64,000 bases of DNA, taken from positions 1-64,000 of the forward strand of contig CAYGSL010000010.1 in the NCBI GenBank assembly GCA_964352475.1, given 5' to 3'. Both the position numbers and the translations under genes were made by a program. Shown in pieces: positions 33,971 to 44,200 of the stretch. Within the stretch, counting starts at the first letter, position 1. The number at the start of each line of letters is the position of its first letter. The DNA is from JAUIET01 sp964352475. Its GTDB lineage: Bacteria; Pseudomonadota; Gammaproteobacteria; Pseudomonadales; JAUIET01. The notes beneath the pieces are model-generated. The model saw only the letters and a list, made by a program, of their open reading frames with translations. It did not search any database and was not told the origin of the DNA.

Positions 33971-35329
33971 TCAAGTCTCACGCAAAGCCTGACTTCTAAT
34001 GTTAATCAGTGGTTTTAACAGGGCCCTAAGTATCGAAATTTGACCGGTTAGAATACTCACTTCTGCGGTCATGCCTGGCCTGACCTGCTGATCATCGCCC
34101 AGACGATCACTGTTCAATGCGACCCTGACCTTGAAGTGTTCCCTGTTCTGTTTGTCAACGAAACTGTCGGGGCTTATGTAAATCAATTCGCCATCTATGC
34201 CGCCATAGATGGTGTAATCATAGGCACTGATTTTCGTTAACGCAGGCAGCTCTGGCCAAACCTTGCCACGGTCAGTTGTTGCGATCTGCCCTTCTACCAC
34301 CAGCGTTTCATTCATCGGAATAATCTCCGCCAATGGTGCACCGGGCTGACTAACACCACCTACCGTATGTATATGCAGTTTGTTAACCGTGCCATCAATT
34401 GGCGAGTTAATTGAAGAGCGTGTTACTTGATCCTGCAGAGCAGCGATTCGCTCATTGAGAGTTTCTATTTGAAATCTCGCTGCATTTAACTGCTCGGCCA
34501 TTTCGGCGTGATGTTTCTGCTTAACCTCTTCGAGCAAACTCACGAGTTCGGTTTTTTCGGCCTCAATAATGGGCACTCTGTTTTTGGCACTTTCTAGTTG
34601 AGTGATAAGTTTTCGAGATTGGCTCTTGTTGGTCAGATACAAACTCTCTGAGATGGCGCCAGCATCAAGCAGCTTCTTTCGAATAGCCAATTGCCGCTTG
34701 GTCACGTCTAATTCCTGGCGAATGTTCAGAACCTCGGCTTGCAAAGCATCCAGCTCAAATGCTTTCTGGTTTTGTCGTTCTTCAATGCCTTTTACCGTTT
34801 CTAGAAAAGACTGCCTGTTGGCGTCGAACAAAGACATTTCCCGTCTGGCAAGATCTGAATTTTCCGCTACAAAAGACGCTGGCAGTTCAAGCTGTTCAGC
34901 TCCGTTTTGCTCCGCTTCAATTCTCAATTTTCGCGCCTTTAGCGCCTGAGCTTCAATCGCTGCTTCCTTAAGCTGAGTTTTGGCGCGCGTGTTGGCAACG
35001 AGAAACAGGGTTTCCCCGGCAGTCACTTTTTGACCTTCTTTAACCAGAATCGTTTCTACAATACCCCCTTCCAGATGCTGCACAATACGTGCATTCCCCG
35101 AGGGTATTATTCGCCCGCTGGCGGTAACGTGCTGGTCTATTTCAGAGAAACCTGACCACAACAGAAACGCGACAAGCAGTGTTACTAAAGCCAGTAACAC
35201 CGGGCGATAGTTCCAGAAATCATCGGCTATTTCGAAAGCGTTGCTGCGTTCCGGGTTTGCTGCCTTTATTTCCTCAGCACGCTCAACAACTGAGTTAACA
35301 GATTCTTTCAAATTGCTTAACCAGCTCAT
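33971..35329 (-). CDS. HlyD-family T1SS periplasmic adaptor (LapC/SiiD-like)
   Basis: A 452-aa membrane fusion protein. A single N-terminal anchor (VLLALVTLLVAFLLWSGF, about 48-65) is followed by a lipoyl half-motif (ARIVQHLEGGIVETILVKEG). Long alpha-hairpin helices (about 120-300) contain NKAR- or EIEQ-type heptads. The second lipoyl half (SSINSPIDGTVNKLHIHTVG) leads into the beta-barrel region ending PGMTAEVSILTG. It bridges the ABC exporter and TolC-like channel. The start overlaps the stop of the exporter gene as ATGA, so the two are co-translated. Confidence 0.9.
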   Translation of the reverse strand: MSWLSNLKESVNSVVERAEEIKAANPERSNAFEIADDFWNYRPVLLALVTLLVAFLLWSGFSEIDQHVTASGRIIPSGNARIVQHLEGGIVETILVKEGQKVTAGETLFLVANTRAKTQLKEAAIEAQALKARKLRIEAEQNGAEQLELPASFVAENSDLARREMSLFDANRQSFLETVKGIEERQNQKAFELDALQAEVLNIRQELDVTKRQLAIRKKLLDAGAISESLYLTNKSQSRKLITQLESAKNRVPIIEAEKTELVSLLEEVKQKHHAEMAEQLNAARFQIETLNERIAALQDQVTRSSINSPIDGTVNKLHIHTVGGVSQPGAPLAEIIPMNETLVVEGQIATTDRGKVWPELPALTKISAYDYTIYGGIDGELIYISPDSFVDKQNREHFKVRVALNSDRLGDDQQVRPGMTAEVSILTGQISILRALLKPLINIRSQALRET

Positions 35330-37464
35330 GCTTGCGCCCCCAATTTTTGCAATACAGTCTCTGTGGGCCCATCAGCAATCATCTTTCCGTTGTCCAACAG
35401 AATCAACCTATCCACCAAAGACAGCAGTGATGTTCTGTGCGTGACCATAATTAAGGTGCGATTCTTTAAATATTCCGCCATCTGCAGTTTGAAATGATTC
35501 TCAAGCACCGAATCCAGACCAGTCGTTGGCTCATCGAATATGAGTACGCGAGGGTTTCGCAATATTGCTCGCGCTATAGAAATAGCTTGGCGTTGCCCGC
35601 CTGAAAGCTGCGAGCCACCTTCACCCACTTCGGTTTCAAGACCATGACCACAGTGCTTAATGATTTCTTCCACACCTGAAATTCTGGCTGCGTACTTTAG
35701 TGCCGCTTCGCTAACATCTGCTCGGCCCAGAAGTATATTGTCGCGAATGGTGCCTGATACGAAGAACGGAAATTGCGGAACCACCGCAACCGTGCGACGC
35801 AATTCAGCGGGTGATATTGCTTTGAGCCCATAGTTTCCGAAATAGATGTTTCCCTCAAAATCATTCAGAAGGCCCGTCAGCACGGACGCCAGCGTACTTT
35901 TGCCTGCCCCGGAAGGTCCTATCAATCCAATCTTTTCGCCAGGTTTGATTACCATTGATATATCACGCAGTGCCGGACGCATTTGCTGGGGGTATTGATA
36001 GCGAACGTTCTCAAGCTGAATATCGCCTTTCAATGGTCCTTTAGGTGAACGCTGGCAGGGCGCCTCGGTTTCATTGGGTAACCTGAACAAAGCGTCAATT
36101 GTTCTTAACACATCTCTGCTTTGCTTCCAGCGACTAACAACACCAGCCAGATTCATGATCGGTGCTATAGCACGCCCGGATAGAATGGTACAAGCGATAA
36201 GTCCACCAATCGTAAGCTTGCCTGATTGAATCTGATAGACACCAAACACAACGATAAATACATGCACCATGTGCATTATCGTGACCGACAGGTTTTGTAC
36301 AGCAGAAAACAGAAACTGGTTTTTGCGGGTGGTTTCAGCAGCACGCATTGACGCGTAGTTCCACTTGAACAAGCGGTCACCCACGGCATTAAATACCTTG
36401 AAATGTTGCATGCCCGCCAGTGACTCAATCATCAAGGTTGACTTTTTTTGCATCGACGAGAAATGATCTGCCGTACTGCGGTTGATCGGTACTTGTATCG
36501 CCACATTGAAAACAATGATTGCTATCGCACCCATAATCGGCACCAGCGTGAGTGGCGGCGAGATCATGTATATGATGAACAGAAACAAGGCAAAAAATGG
36601 CAGGTCTACCAGGGTTGGCACAAAGCGTGAAGCGTAGAACTCTCGAATACCTTGTAATTCGCGGAATAAATTACTTCTCTCGCCCACTGACAAACGCATT
36701 TGTTCGGTATTAACCATCATCAGCCGCTGCATCAAGGTGCCATCAAATCCGGTACCTACTTTTGCGGCAACGCGCTCCAGAATGTAGGAACGCATGGTTT
36801 TAAGAAGGAAATCGAATAGCAGGGCAATCGCCACACCGGTTGCCAATACGAACAAGGTAGCTTCAGCGAAGTTAGGAATTACTGAGTCATAGACGTTTAG
36901 CGTGAACAGCGGCAGAGCGACTACAAACAGGTTAATAAATAGGGAACACAGCAAAACTTCACCGAAGCTCGACAAGTGCCCAAACAGCGGCTGCCAGAAC
37001 CAGTCGATTGGCGGCCGCTCACTCATGTGATCGGTTGCCGCGGCAACTTGTTCCTGATTGGGTCGTATACTCAGCGCTTTCCCGGAATAGCTCTCACTCA
37101 AGCCCTGCAGATCTGCTCGCTGAAACCCGGTACCCGGAATATACATTCTGCCTTCCTGACCCTCTCTGGGCAGGTACACTCTTGGGCTGCCGTCGTTAGC
37201 CAGCAGAATGACTGGAGTGGGTGCAGCGGGGATATCATCCAACTCCAGGGAGTCGGTTCTTGTAGTGAATTGAAGCCTGTCGCCAAGTGCTTCCAAATCG
37301 TCCAGGGTGAGTGGTCCTGGCTCTCTGGAGAGCTGAACCTTCAGCCCTTCAATATCAGCATTGATTCCAAAAAAGACCAGTACGATTTGTAGACATTTGG
37401 CTAAGGGATCATCAACCTTTCGTTGCGCCACATCATCATTGTTATCGACCAGAGTCAGCGACAT
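35326..37464 (-). CDS. T1SS ABC exporter with degenerate C39-like domain (LapB/SiiF-like)
   Basis: A 712-aa inner membrane ATPase-permease. An N-terminal C39-peptidase-like domain (about 15-135) lacks the catalytic Cys/His arrangement, as in exporters of RTX proteins without a cleaved leader. Membrane helices fall at about 164-190, 202-222, 285-325 and 395-440. The ATPase domain has Walker A GPSGAGKST (516-524), signature LSGGQ (620-624), Walker B LIFDEPTT and H-loop His676 (MVTHR). It exports the giant RTX protein in one step. GAGGGTAATTC precedes the ATG. The 148-bp gap upstream separates it from the PilV-like gene, and it is coupled by ATGA to the HlyD-type gene. Confidence 0.92.
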   Translation of the reverse strand: MSLTLVDNNDDVAQRKVDDPLAKCLQIVLVFFGINADIEGLKVQLSREPGPLTLDDLEALGDRLQFTTRTDSLELDDIPAAPTPVILLANDGSPRVYLPREGQEGRMYIPGTGFQRADLQGLSESYSGKALSIRPNQEQVAAATDHMSERPPIDWFWQPLFGHLSSFGEVLLCSLFINLFVVALPLFTLNVYDSVIPNFAEATLFVLATGVAIALLFDFLLKTMRSYILERVAAKVGTGFDGTLMQRLMMVNTEQMRLSVGERSNLFRELQGIREFYASRFVPTLVDLPFFALFLFIIYMISPPLTLVPIMGAIAIIVFNVAIQVPINRSTADHFSSMQKKSTLMIESLAGMQHFKVFNAVGDRLFKWNYASMRAAETTRKNQFLFSAVQNLSVTIMHMVHVFIVVFGVYQIQSGKLTIGGLIACTILSGRAIAPIMNLAGVVSRWKQSRDVLRTIDALFRLPNETEAPCQRSPKGPLKGDIQLENVRYQYPQQMRPALRDISMVIKPGEKIGLIGPSGAGKSTLASVLTGLLNDFEGNIYFGNYGLKAISPAELRRTVAVVPQFPFFVSGTIRDNILLGRADVSEAALKYAARISGVEEIIKHCGHGLETEVGEGGSQLSGGQRQAISIARAILRNPRVLIFDEPTTGLDSVLENHFKLQMAEYLKNRTLIMVTHRTSLLSLVDRLILLDNGKMIADGPTETVLQKLGAQA

Positions 37465-37612
37465 GAATTACCCTCGGGATTAATGCATTATTATCCTTTA
37501 AGGGTAGACGACGAACGGCAAATTCGCCGATTTTGTTGCGCCGCGTCACACTAACAAGCTGATCAGTTAATCATCAAAATTTGCTTGTAACGCAGCTAAC
37601 CGAGAAACTTTA

Positions 37613-38131
37613 TTAGTTAAGGCTAAACCCCTCAACGTCCACATTGACAATAGCGCAGCTCATCACTATTGCCTTGGAACTCTGACAACCAGAGCCATTG
37701 ATCTTGTTTTGAGCAGTATCCCATAACATTCGGATCTGAATAACTTTTCCAAATACTTTCTGAACTTGAAGCTCAGCCGACGGTAAATTGGTTTGCGCTA
37801 GCTGAAAAATCTCTGCAAGATCACTAACTGCTAGCTCTGTTGCAGTGCACACATTATCGCTGCAATTTATGAACGAGTGAGCGGGTAGCCCATTAACGTA
37901 ATAGGCGCCTTGTTCGAGCCCAGCCACATTAGAACGGATTCTACTCGCCAATTTCTGAGCGATATGATGGGCTTTGGAATTTAGCTGCCCCGTGGCCACG
38001 GAACGGGCCAGACTGGAGTCAGACACTCCTAGTACAAAAAATATGCTACTTAGAAAAAACAGTAATGCCAGAATTTCCGCAAGCGTAAATCCGCGTGACC
38101 GCATCGAGGGCGGCAGACCAGTTCTCAACAT
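37613..38131 (-). CDS. PilV-like type IV minor pilin (prepilin-type N-terminus)
   Basis: About 172 aa. The prepilin peptidase site is MRSRG/FTLAE, with Glu at mature position 5, followed by one membrane helix (LALLFFLSSIFFVLGVS). The mature part has NCSDNVCTATELAVSDLAE and a CQSSKAIVMSC pair, plus LPSAELQV and IQIRMLWD. This order of features is that of PilV minor pilins. I use ATG 38131; a GTG at 38143 is the alternative. It stands alone: no pilin assembly genes are in the window. It lies between the giant exoprotein gene and its exporter, a very unusual site. Confidence 0.72.
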   Translation of the reverse strand: MLRTGLPPSMRSRGFTLAEILALLFFLSSIFFVLGVSDSSLARSVATGQLNSKAHHIAQKLASRIRSNVAGLEQGAYYVNGLPAHSFINCSDNVCTATELAVSDLAEIFQLAQTNLPSAELQVQKVFGKVIQIRMLWDTAQNKINGSGCQSSKAIVMSCAIVNVDVEGFSLN

Positions 38132-38170
38132 TTTTATGTTCACTCGCTGCTTTTATTTTTCTAATAGTGC

Positions 38171-38209
38171 AAACCCCGTTCAAGCTGCTACGCAAATTGA
38201 GCGGGGTTT
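38171..38209 (-). terminator. Hairpin between the giant gene and the PilV-like gene
   Basis: AAACCCCGTTCAA (38171-38183) pairs with TTGAGCGGGGTTT (38197-38209), 12 of 13 positions. It lies 46 bp after the giant gene stop on the minus strand. There is no clear T-run, so partial termination or mRNA processing after the giant gene is more likely than full stop. Confidence 0.5.
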
Positions 38210-38254
38210 ACCTTCCCAGGGGAATGATGGTCGCAATCAAATGCGGATGTCTCT

Positions 38255-41200
38255 TTAGATCTGGTTGATTATTAAAGTGACACCATTGTCCCAGTCTATC
38301 GTTCGGGTGTTTCCTACCGTAGAGTCGCCACTCACTGTGGCACCGCCCTGATCCAGCGCATTGAAATCCGTTAGATCCATAGTGGCCGAATTAATATCAA
38401 TGGAGAGGCTATTACCATTACCGGTTATCGAACTGATTTCGCTGTTACCAATATCAAAGGTATCTACACCATTTAATCCTGTGCCGGTGAAATCCAGCTC
38501 TTCCACGTCAGTAAACAGACTTGCGAGGTCAACGCCATCAATTCCAGCATCGGTAAGATCGTCACCCGTCAGACTGTCGGTGATAACCATTCTGTCTGCC
38601 GTGCCGCCATTGGCGTCCACCGAATTTAGCGCGCCGATTGCGTCCATGTCGAAGTTCAGTGTGTCGTTACTTGCAGAGAGCACAAAGTTCTCGAAATTAT
38701 CAACGCTCGCTGAATTGGCGCCAACATTCACAGTACCACCCGCACCGTCAACCGCTCCTGCGCTTAGAGAACCACCGGTGATCGCACCTGAACTGGAATA
38801 ATCCAGTGTGTCGTTGTTCTGGCCGCCATCAAGGAAATCAAATCCGGCACTGAAGTTGATCGTATCATCACCCAGGCCGCCGTCTATGAAGTTGGCGTTG
38901 TTGTCACCAGTGATCGTGTCATTGTTGTCACTTCCAACAACGTTCTCGATATTGCTCAAAGTATCCTGACCACCGTCGCCATCATTCAGCGCCCGGTTCG
39001 ACGCCAATGCAGCAGATAAATCAACAACAATCCCGTTCGCTGCAAGGCTGTAATCGATCACATCATCGTCGGCGCCGCCATCAATGATGTCATTACCGGC
39101 ACCACCAATAATGCTATCTATTCCGTCGCCACCGTCGATTACGTCATTGCCATCACCGCCGTTCAAAATATCAGTTGCCGCACCGCCAACCAGAACATCG
39201 TTTCCGCCATTGCCTGTAAGGTTGTCCTGGCCGTTGCCACCAGTGAGCCGGTTGCCACCGCCATCACCAATAATTGTGTCGTCGCCGTTCGAACCGGTTA
39301 CGTGGTCAATGTCACTGAAGGTATCATTGGAGCCGTCTCCATCGTCGGTAGTGACACCGCCAATCATATTCACGCTAACCCCTGAGGCCGCTCCAGCATA
39401 GCTGAGGGTGTCGTCCCCACCGCCACCTTGCAGGTCATCAACACCTCCGCGGCCAACCAGTACATCATTACCAAGCCCACCATTAATGGTGTTTGCGTTG
39501 TTATCTCCACTGAGCGTGTCTGCGTTGCCGGAACCCGTCAGATTATTGATGCTGGAATAGGTGTCTGTAGACGAATCGCCGTCATTGCTGGCTCCGCCTG
39601 CGAGAAGGTCGGCGGTTACTGAGCCGGCCGCATTCACATACGTCACAGTATTGATGCCCGCGCCGCCATTCAATACATCAAGCCCACCACGGCCGGCCAG
39701 CGTATCATTGCCATTACCGCCATCCAGTGTATTGCTAAACCCGTCTCCAGTAATTGTATCGTTCTGATCACTACCGATCACATTTTCTATATTGTTCAGC
39801 GTATCGCTGCCGCCATCACCATCATTGCTGGCGCTGTTGGACGACAGATTGACGGTAACTCCGAAAGCCGCACTGCCATAGCTAATCGTATCTGTATCCG
39901 CTCCACCGTCGATAATGTCATTACCGGCTCCACCGAGGATTATGTCATTGCCCGCCAGACCATTAATCGTGTCAATCCCATCGTTGCCGACGATGATATT
40001 CCCGCCGGTGTCTCCAGTCAGAGTGTCAGCAAAATTGGAACCCAACAGGAACTCGAAGTTACTAATGGTATCGCTAAAACCGAAGCCATCATCCAGTACT
40101 GTATTGGTGTCGAGATTCACATCCACACCGGCCGCGGCAGCCGAATAGTCCAATGTATCAAGATTGTTGCCACCATCCAGGGTATCAGCACCCGATCCAC
40201 CGGAGATGGTATCCGCCCCATCACCGCCAAGCAGAGCATTCTGCAGAGCATCGCCGTGCAAGGTATCATCACCACTTGAGCCGGTTATGTTCTCAATGTT
40301 GCGTACCGTGTCATCGGTACCCCCATTGACGGTAACAAACACTGAGCTGCTGCCATTCAAGCTGACCGAGATTGATGTTCCCCCGGCAAGCCCGGAGTAA
40401 TCGAGGCTGTCGGTATCGGCGCCACCGTCGTAGTTGTCGGCACCAGCGCTGGCGGTGATATTGTCATCACCACCACCGGTGTTTATTGCGTTGCCGGCGC
40501 CACTACCGCTCACAGTGTCAGCACTGGCTGAACCAATGAAGTTCTCAATCGACACCAGGGTATCGCTGCTGCCATCACCGTCATCACTGACTACCCCACT
40601 GCCCAGGTTTGCGGTAACACCCCCTGCCGCCGTAGAGTAGTCTGCGGTGTCTACATCCAGGCCGCCGTCCAGAATGTCGGTACCGGCGCGGCCAGACATT
40701 GTGTCATTGCCCAGCCCTCCGACCAATGTGTTGTTTTCTCCGTCACCGTGTATGGTGTCATCGCCACCCGTACCTGTTACGTTTTCTATGTTCTGGATAC
40801 TGTCGTTTGAATCGCCGCTGATTGTCACCGTTGTGGACGTAGCCCCATTAAGTGTTACTGATATAGCACCGGCGCCAGGATGAACGCTGTAGTCAATGGA
40901 GTCGTTGCCAGCACCGCCGTCAATTATGTCGGCACCACTGCTACCTAATATTGTGTCTGCGCCAGTACCGGCATTCAGGTTGTCGCCCCCTGCACCGCCA
41001 TCCAGGATATCGGCGCCATCACCGGAGTTGATGGTATCTGCCCCGCCCATGCCGAGCAGGGTATTGTCGTTACCATCCCCTGTAATGGTGTCTACGCCAC
41101 CAGTACCAGTGATATTTTCGATCTCGCTGATTGTGTCGTTATCGCCACCGTCGACGGTTACCGTCACCGAAGAAGCACCATTCAAGGTAACATTGATGAA

Positions 41201-44200
41201 GTTAGCGCCCAGTCCGGAATAATCAACCGTATCGCTGTCGGCACCACCGGTGATGGTGTCGCTGCCTGCGCCGGCAATGAAGGTATCGTTGCCAGCGCCG
41301 CCAAGCAATGTATCAGCGCCACCCGCACCGTCAATGACGTCATCGCCACTGTCTCCGTCGAGCACATTCACCAACCCATCACCGATAATCGTATCGTCGT
41401 CAACACTTCCGATGATGTTCTCGAAGCCGCTAATCGTGTCATTGTCTCCAGCACTAACGCTTACAACAATGGCTGACGCGCCATTTAAGGTCAGGCTGAC
41501 TCCGGTAATACCGCCAAGTACCGAGTAGTCCAGGGTGTCGGTGCCGGTTCCAGCGTCCAATACATCATTGCCATGGCTGGCGTCGAAGGCGTCGTCACCA
41601 TCCAAACTGTCGACTACGTCATCGTTAGCAGATCCTCGAATCACGTCGGCTTGATCAGTCAGAATGAAAGATTCGATATTGCTGAACAAGTCAGTGAAAC
41701 TGCCACCAACCGTTGAAAAACCGCCCGAGAGGTTGAGCTCTATACCGGTACCGAGTGACTGGTAATCCAGCACATCGCCAGTGCCCGCGCCACCGTCCAA
41801 AATGTCGCTGCCGGTACTTCCGAAGATAGTATCATCACCGGCACCGGCATCAATATCATTAATCGCCGAGTCACCACCAATGGTATCGTCGCCCTGCGAA
41901 CCAATAATATTCTCGATGCTGTTAATGGTGTGGTTATCCCCACCGTTGACGGTAACCGTTACATTGCCGCCACCATTAAGCGTGACATCGATAAAATTCC
42001 CCGCAGCAAATCCGGAGTAATCCAGAGAGTCGCTGCCTGTGCTGCCAATGTAGGTGTCCAGACCGGTGCCAGCAATGATGATATCATCTCCACTACCGCC
42101 ATTGAGCACATTGGCCAAGCTGTTGCCTTCAATGCTGTCAGCTCCATCCGAGCCCTGGATGTTTTCTACATTGCGAATGGTGTCGTTGGTCTGGCCGTTC
42201 ACAACAATCGTTGTGTCACCGGACTCGTTCAGGTTTACCGTGATCCCGGCACCGGTATTATTGTAACGAATGGTGTCGGTATCGGCACCACCATCAAACA
42301 CGTTGCCACCACCGCGAGATTCAAAAGTATCATCGCCCGCATTGCCTTCCAGGGTATTACCGTACACACCCCAGTTACCGAAAAAATCGGCTCCGTCATT
42401 ACCACTGGCGGTGTTACCGCTGGAGTATGACCAGAGTGTATCGTTGTCGGTTCCAAGAGTGATGTTGGCTCCACCGCCATACGCGCGAACGAGATCGGCC
42501 CCGCTGCCTGCGTCGACAGTAGCATTGGCACCGAACAAATCGACGTCATCCGCACCGTCCCCAGAATTGACCGTAGCATTATCGGCATTCAGATCGACAA
42601 CATCGTTACCATCTAGCGTTTCCAGCAGAATTATGTTGCCATCAGTCTCGACCGTATCACCACCTGTGGTGGTGCGCAGAATCTCGATACTGTTGGCCCG
42701 ATCGCCTTCGGCACCGCCACCAATATCCAAAGTGAACAAGCCACCCGCAACAGCCGTCATATCGACGCTCAAGCCGGAACTCAGGTCACTGTAATCCAGC
42801 GTGTCGTTGCCGCCGCCGCCGTAAATCTCGTCATCACCACCCGCGGCGAAGAACGTATCATCACCCCCTTGACCATAGAAGAAATTTTGTTGGGTGTGGC
42901 CGCGAATAATATCGTTGCCTTCTGTAGCAAAAACGCGTTCGATATTGACGATGGTATCGTTGTCACCGCCATCAACCGTCACGGTCGACACGCTGCCACC
43001 GTTCAGGTCAATATCGATAAAATTAATACCGGACTCGAAGCGATAGTCCACCGCATCGCGCGATCCACTGCCTCCGTCCATGGTGTCAATACCAGCCCCA
43101 CCGCGAAGTGTATCCCAGTTGCCGGAGCCGCCTTCCAGGGTATCATCCCCGGCGCCACCTTCCAGTGTATCGTTATCACCCTCTCCTTGGAGAAGATCAT
43201 TACCATCACCGCCGCGCAGAGTATCAGAACCAAGATCACCCCGCAGAGTGTTGTCCTGAGCATCACCGGTAATATCGTCATTGCCCTGACTACCAATAAT
43301 ATCGCGAATGTTGGATGCCGTGTCGGTCTCCGAACCACCTACATTGACGGTGAATGCACCACCGGTCAACGCGCCCATATTGGTTACCACGCGATCGACA
43401 CGGTCGTTGTATTCCAGGGTATTGATGCCGGCGCCGCCGTCGAGCACGTCATCGCCGCCTTCGCCGCGCAAGATATCGTCGCCTGCACCAGCGGTAAAGG
43501 TATTGGCATTGCCATCGCCGCGAATAACATCATTGCCTGTAGTACCGACAATGTTCTCAATATTGCGGACCAGGTCATTATCACTGCCGTTGACCGTGAC
43601 CGTGGTTTGTATACCCGAATTCAGATTGACTGAAATCGAAGTCACGCCGGCCTGTAGAGAATAATCCAGAGTATCTGAGCCGTTATCGCCTTCGATAACA
43701 TCTATGCCGGCACTGGAGAAGAAATAATCGCTTCCCTCTCCCCCATCAAGGTCGTTAGCTTCAATGCCACCGGTGATGGTGTCATCAAAGTCCGAGCCGA
43801 TAATATTTTCTATGCTGGTTAAAGTATCAGTCGCGCCGTCACCATCATCAGTTGCCGCGTCAGCGGACAAGTCAACTACAATGCCGGCCGCCGCCTCTTC
43901 ATAATTGGCAGTATCGGAATCAGCGCCACCATCCAGAATATCAACACCCGCCCCGCCAGACAGTTCATCGTCGCCACCCAAGGTGGTAATCACATTGGCG
44001 CTGTCGTCACCATGCACAGTGTCGTTGCCGGCGGTTGCGACAACGTTCTCGATATTGAGAACAATGTCGTTGTTGGCGCCATCAACCGTGACGCTGGCCG
44101 ACCCGGAACCGTCCAGAGTGACATTGATAAAGTTAATCCCCGCCTGGGCAGAATAATCTACGGTGTCGGTATCCGCACCACCGTCAAAGCGGTTGGTGCC

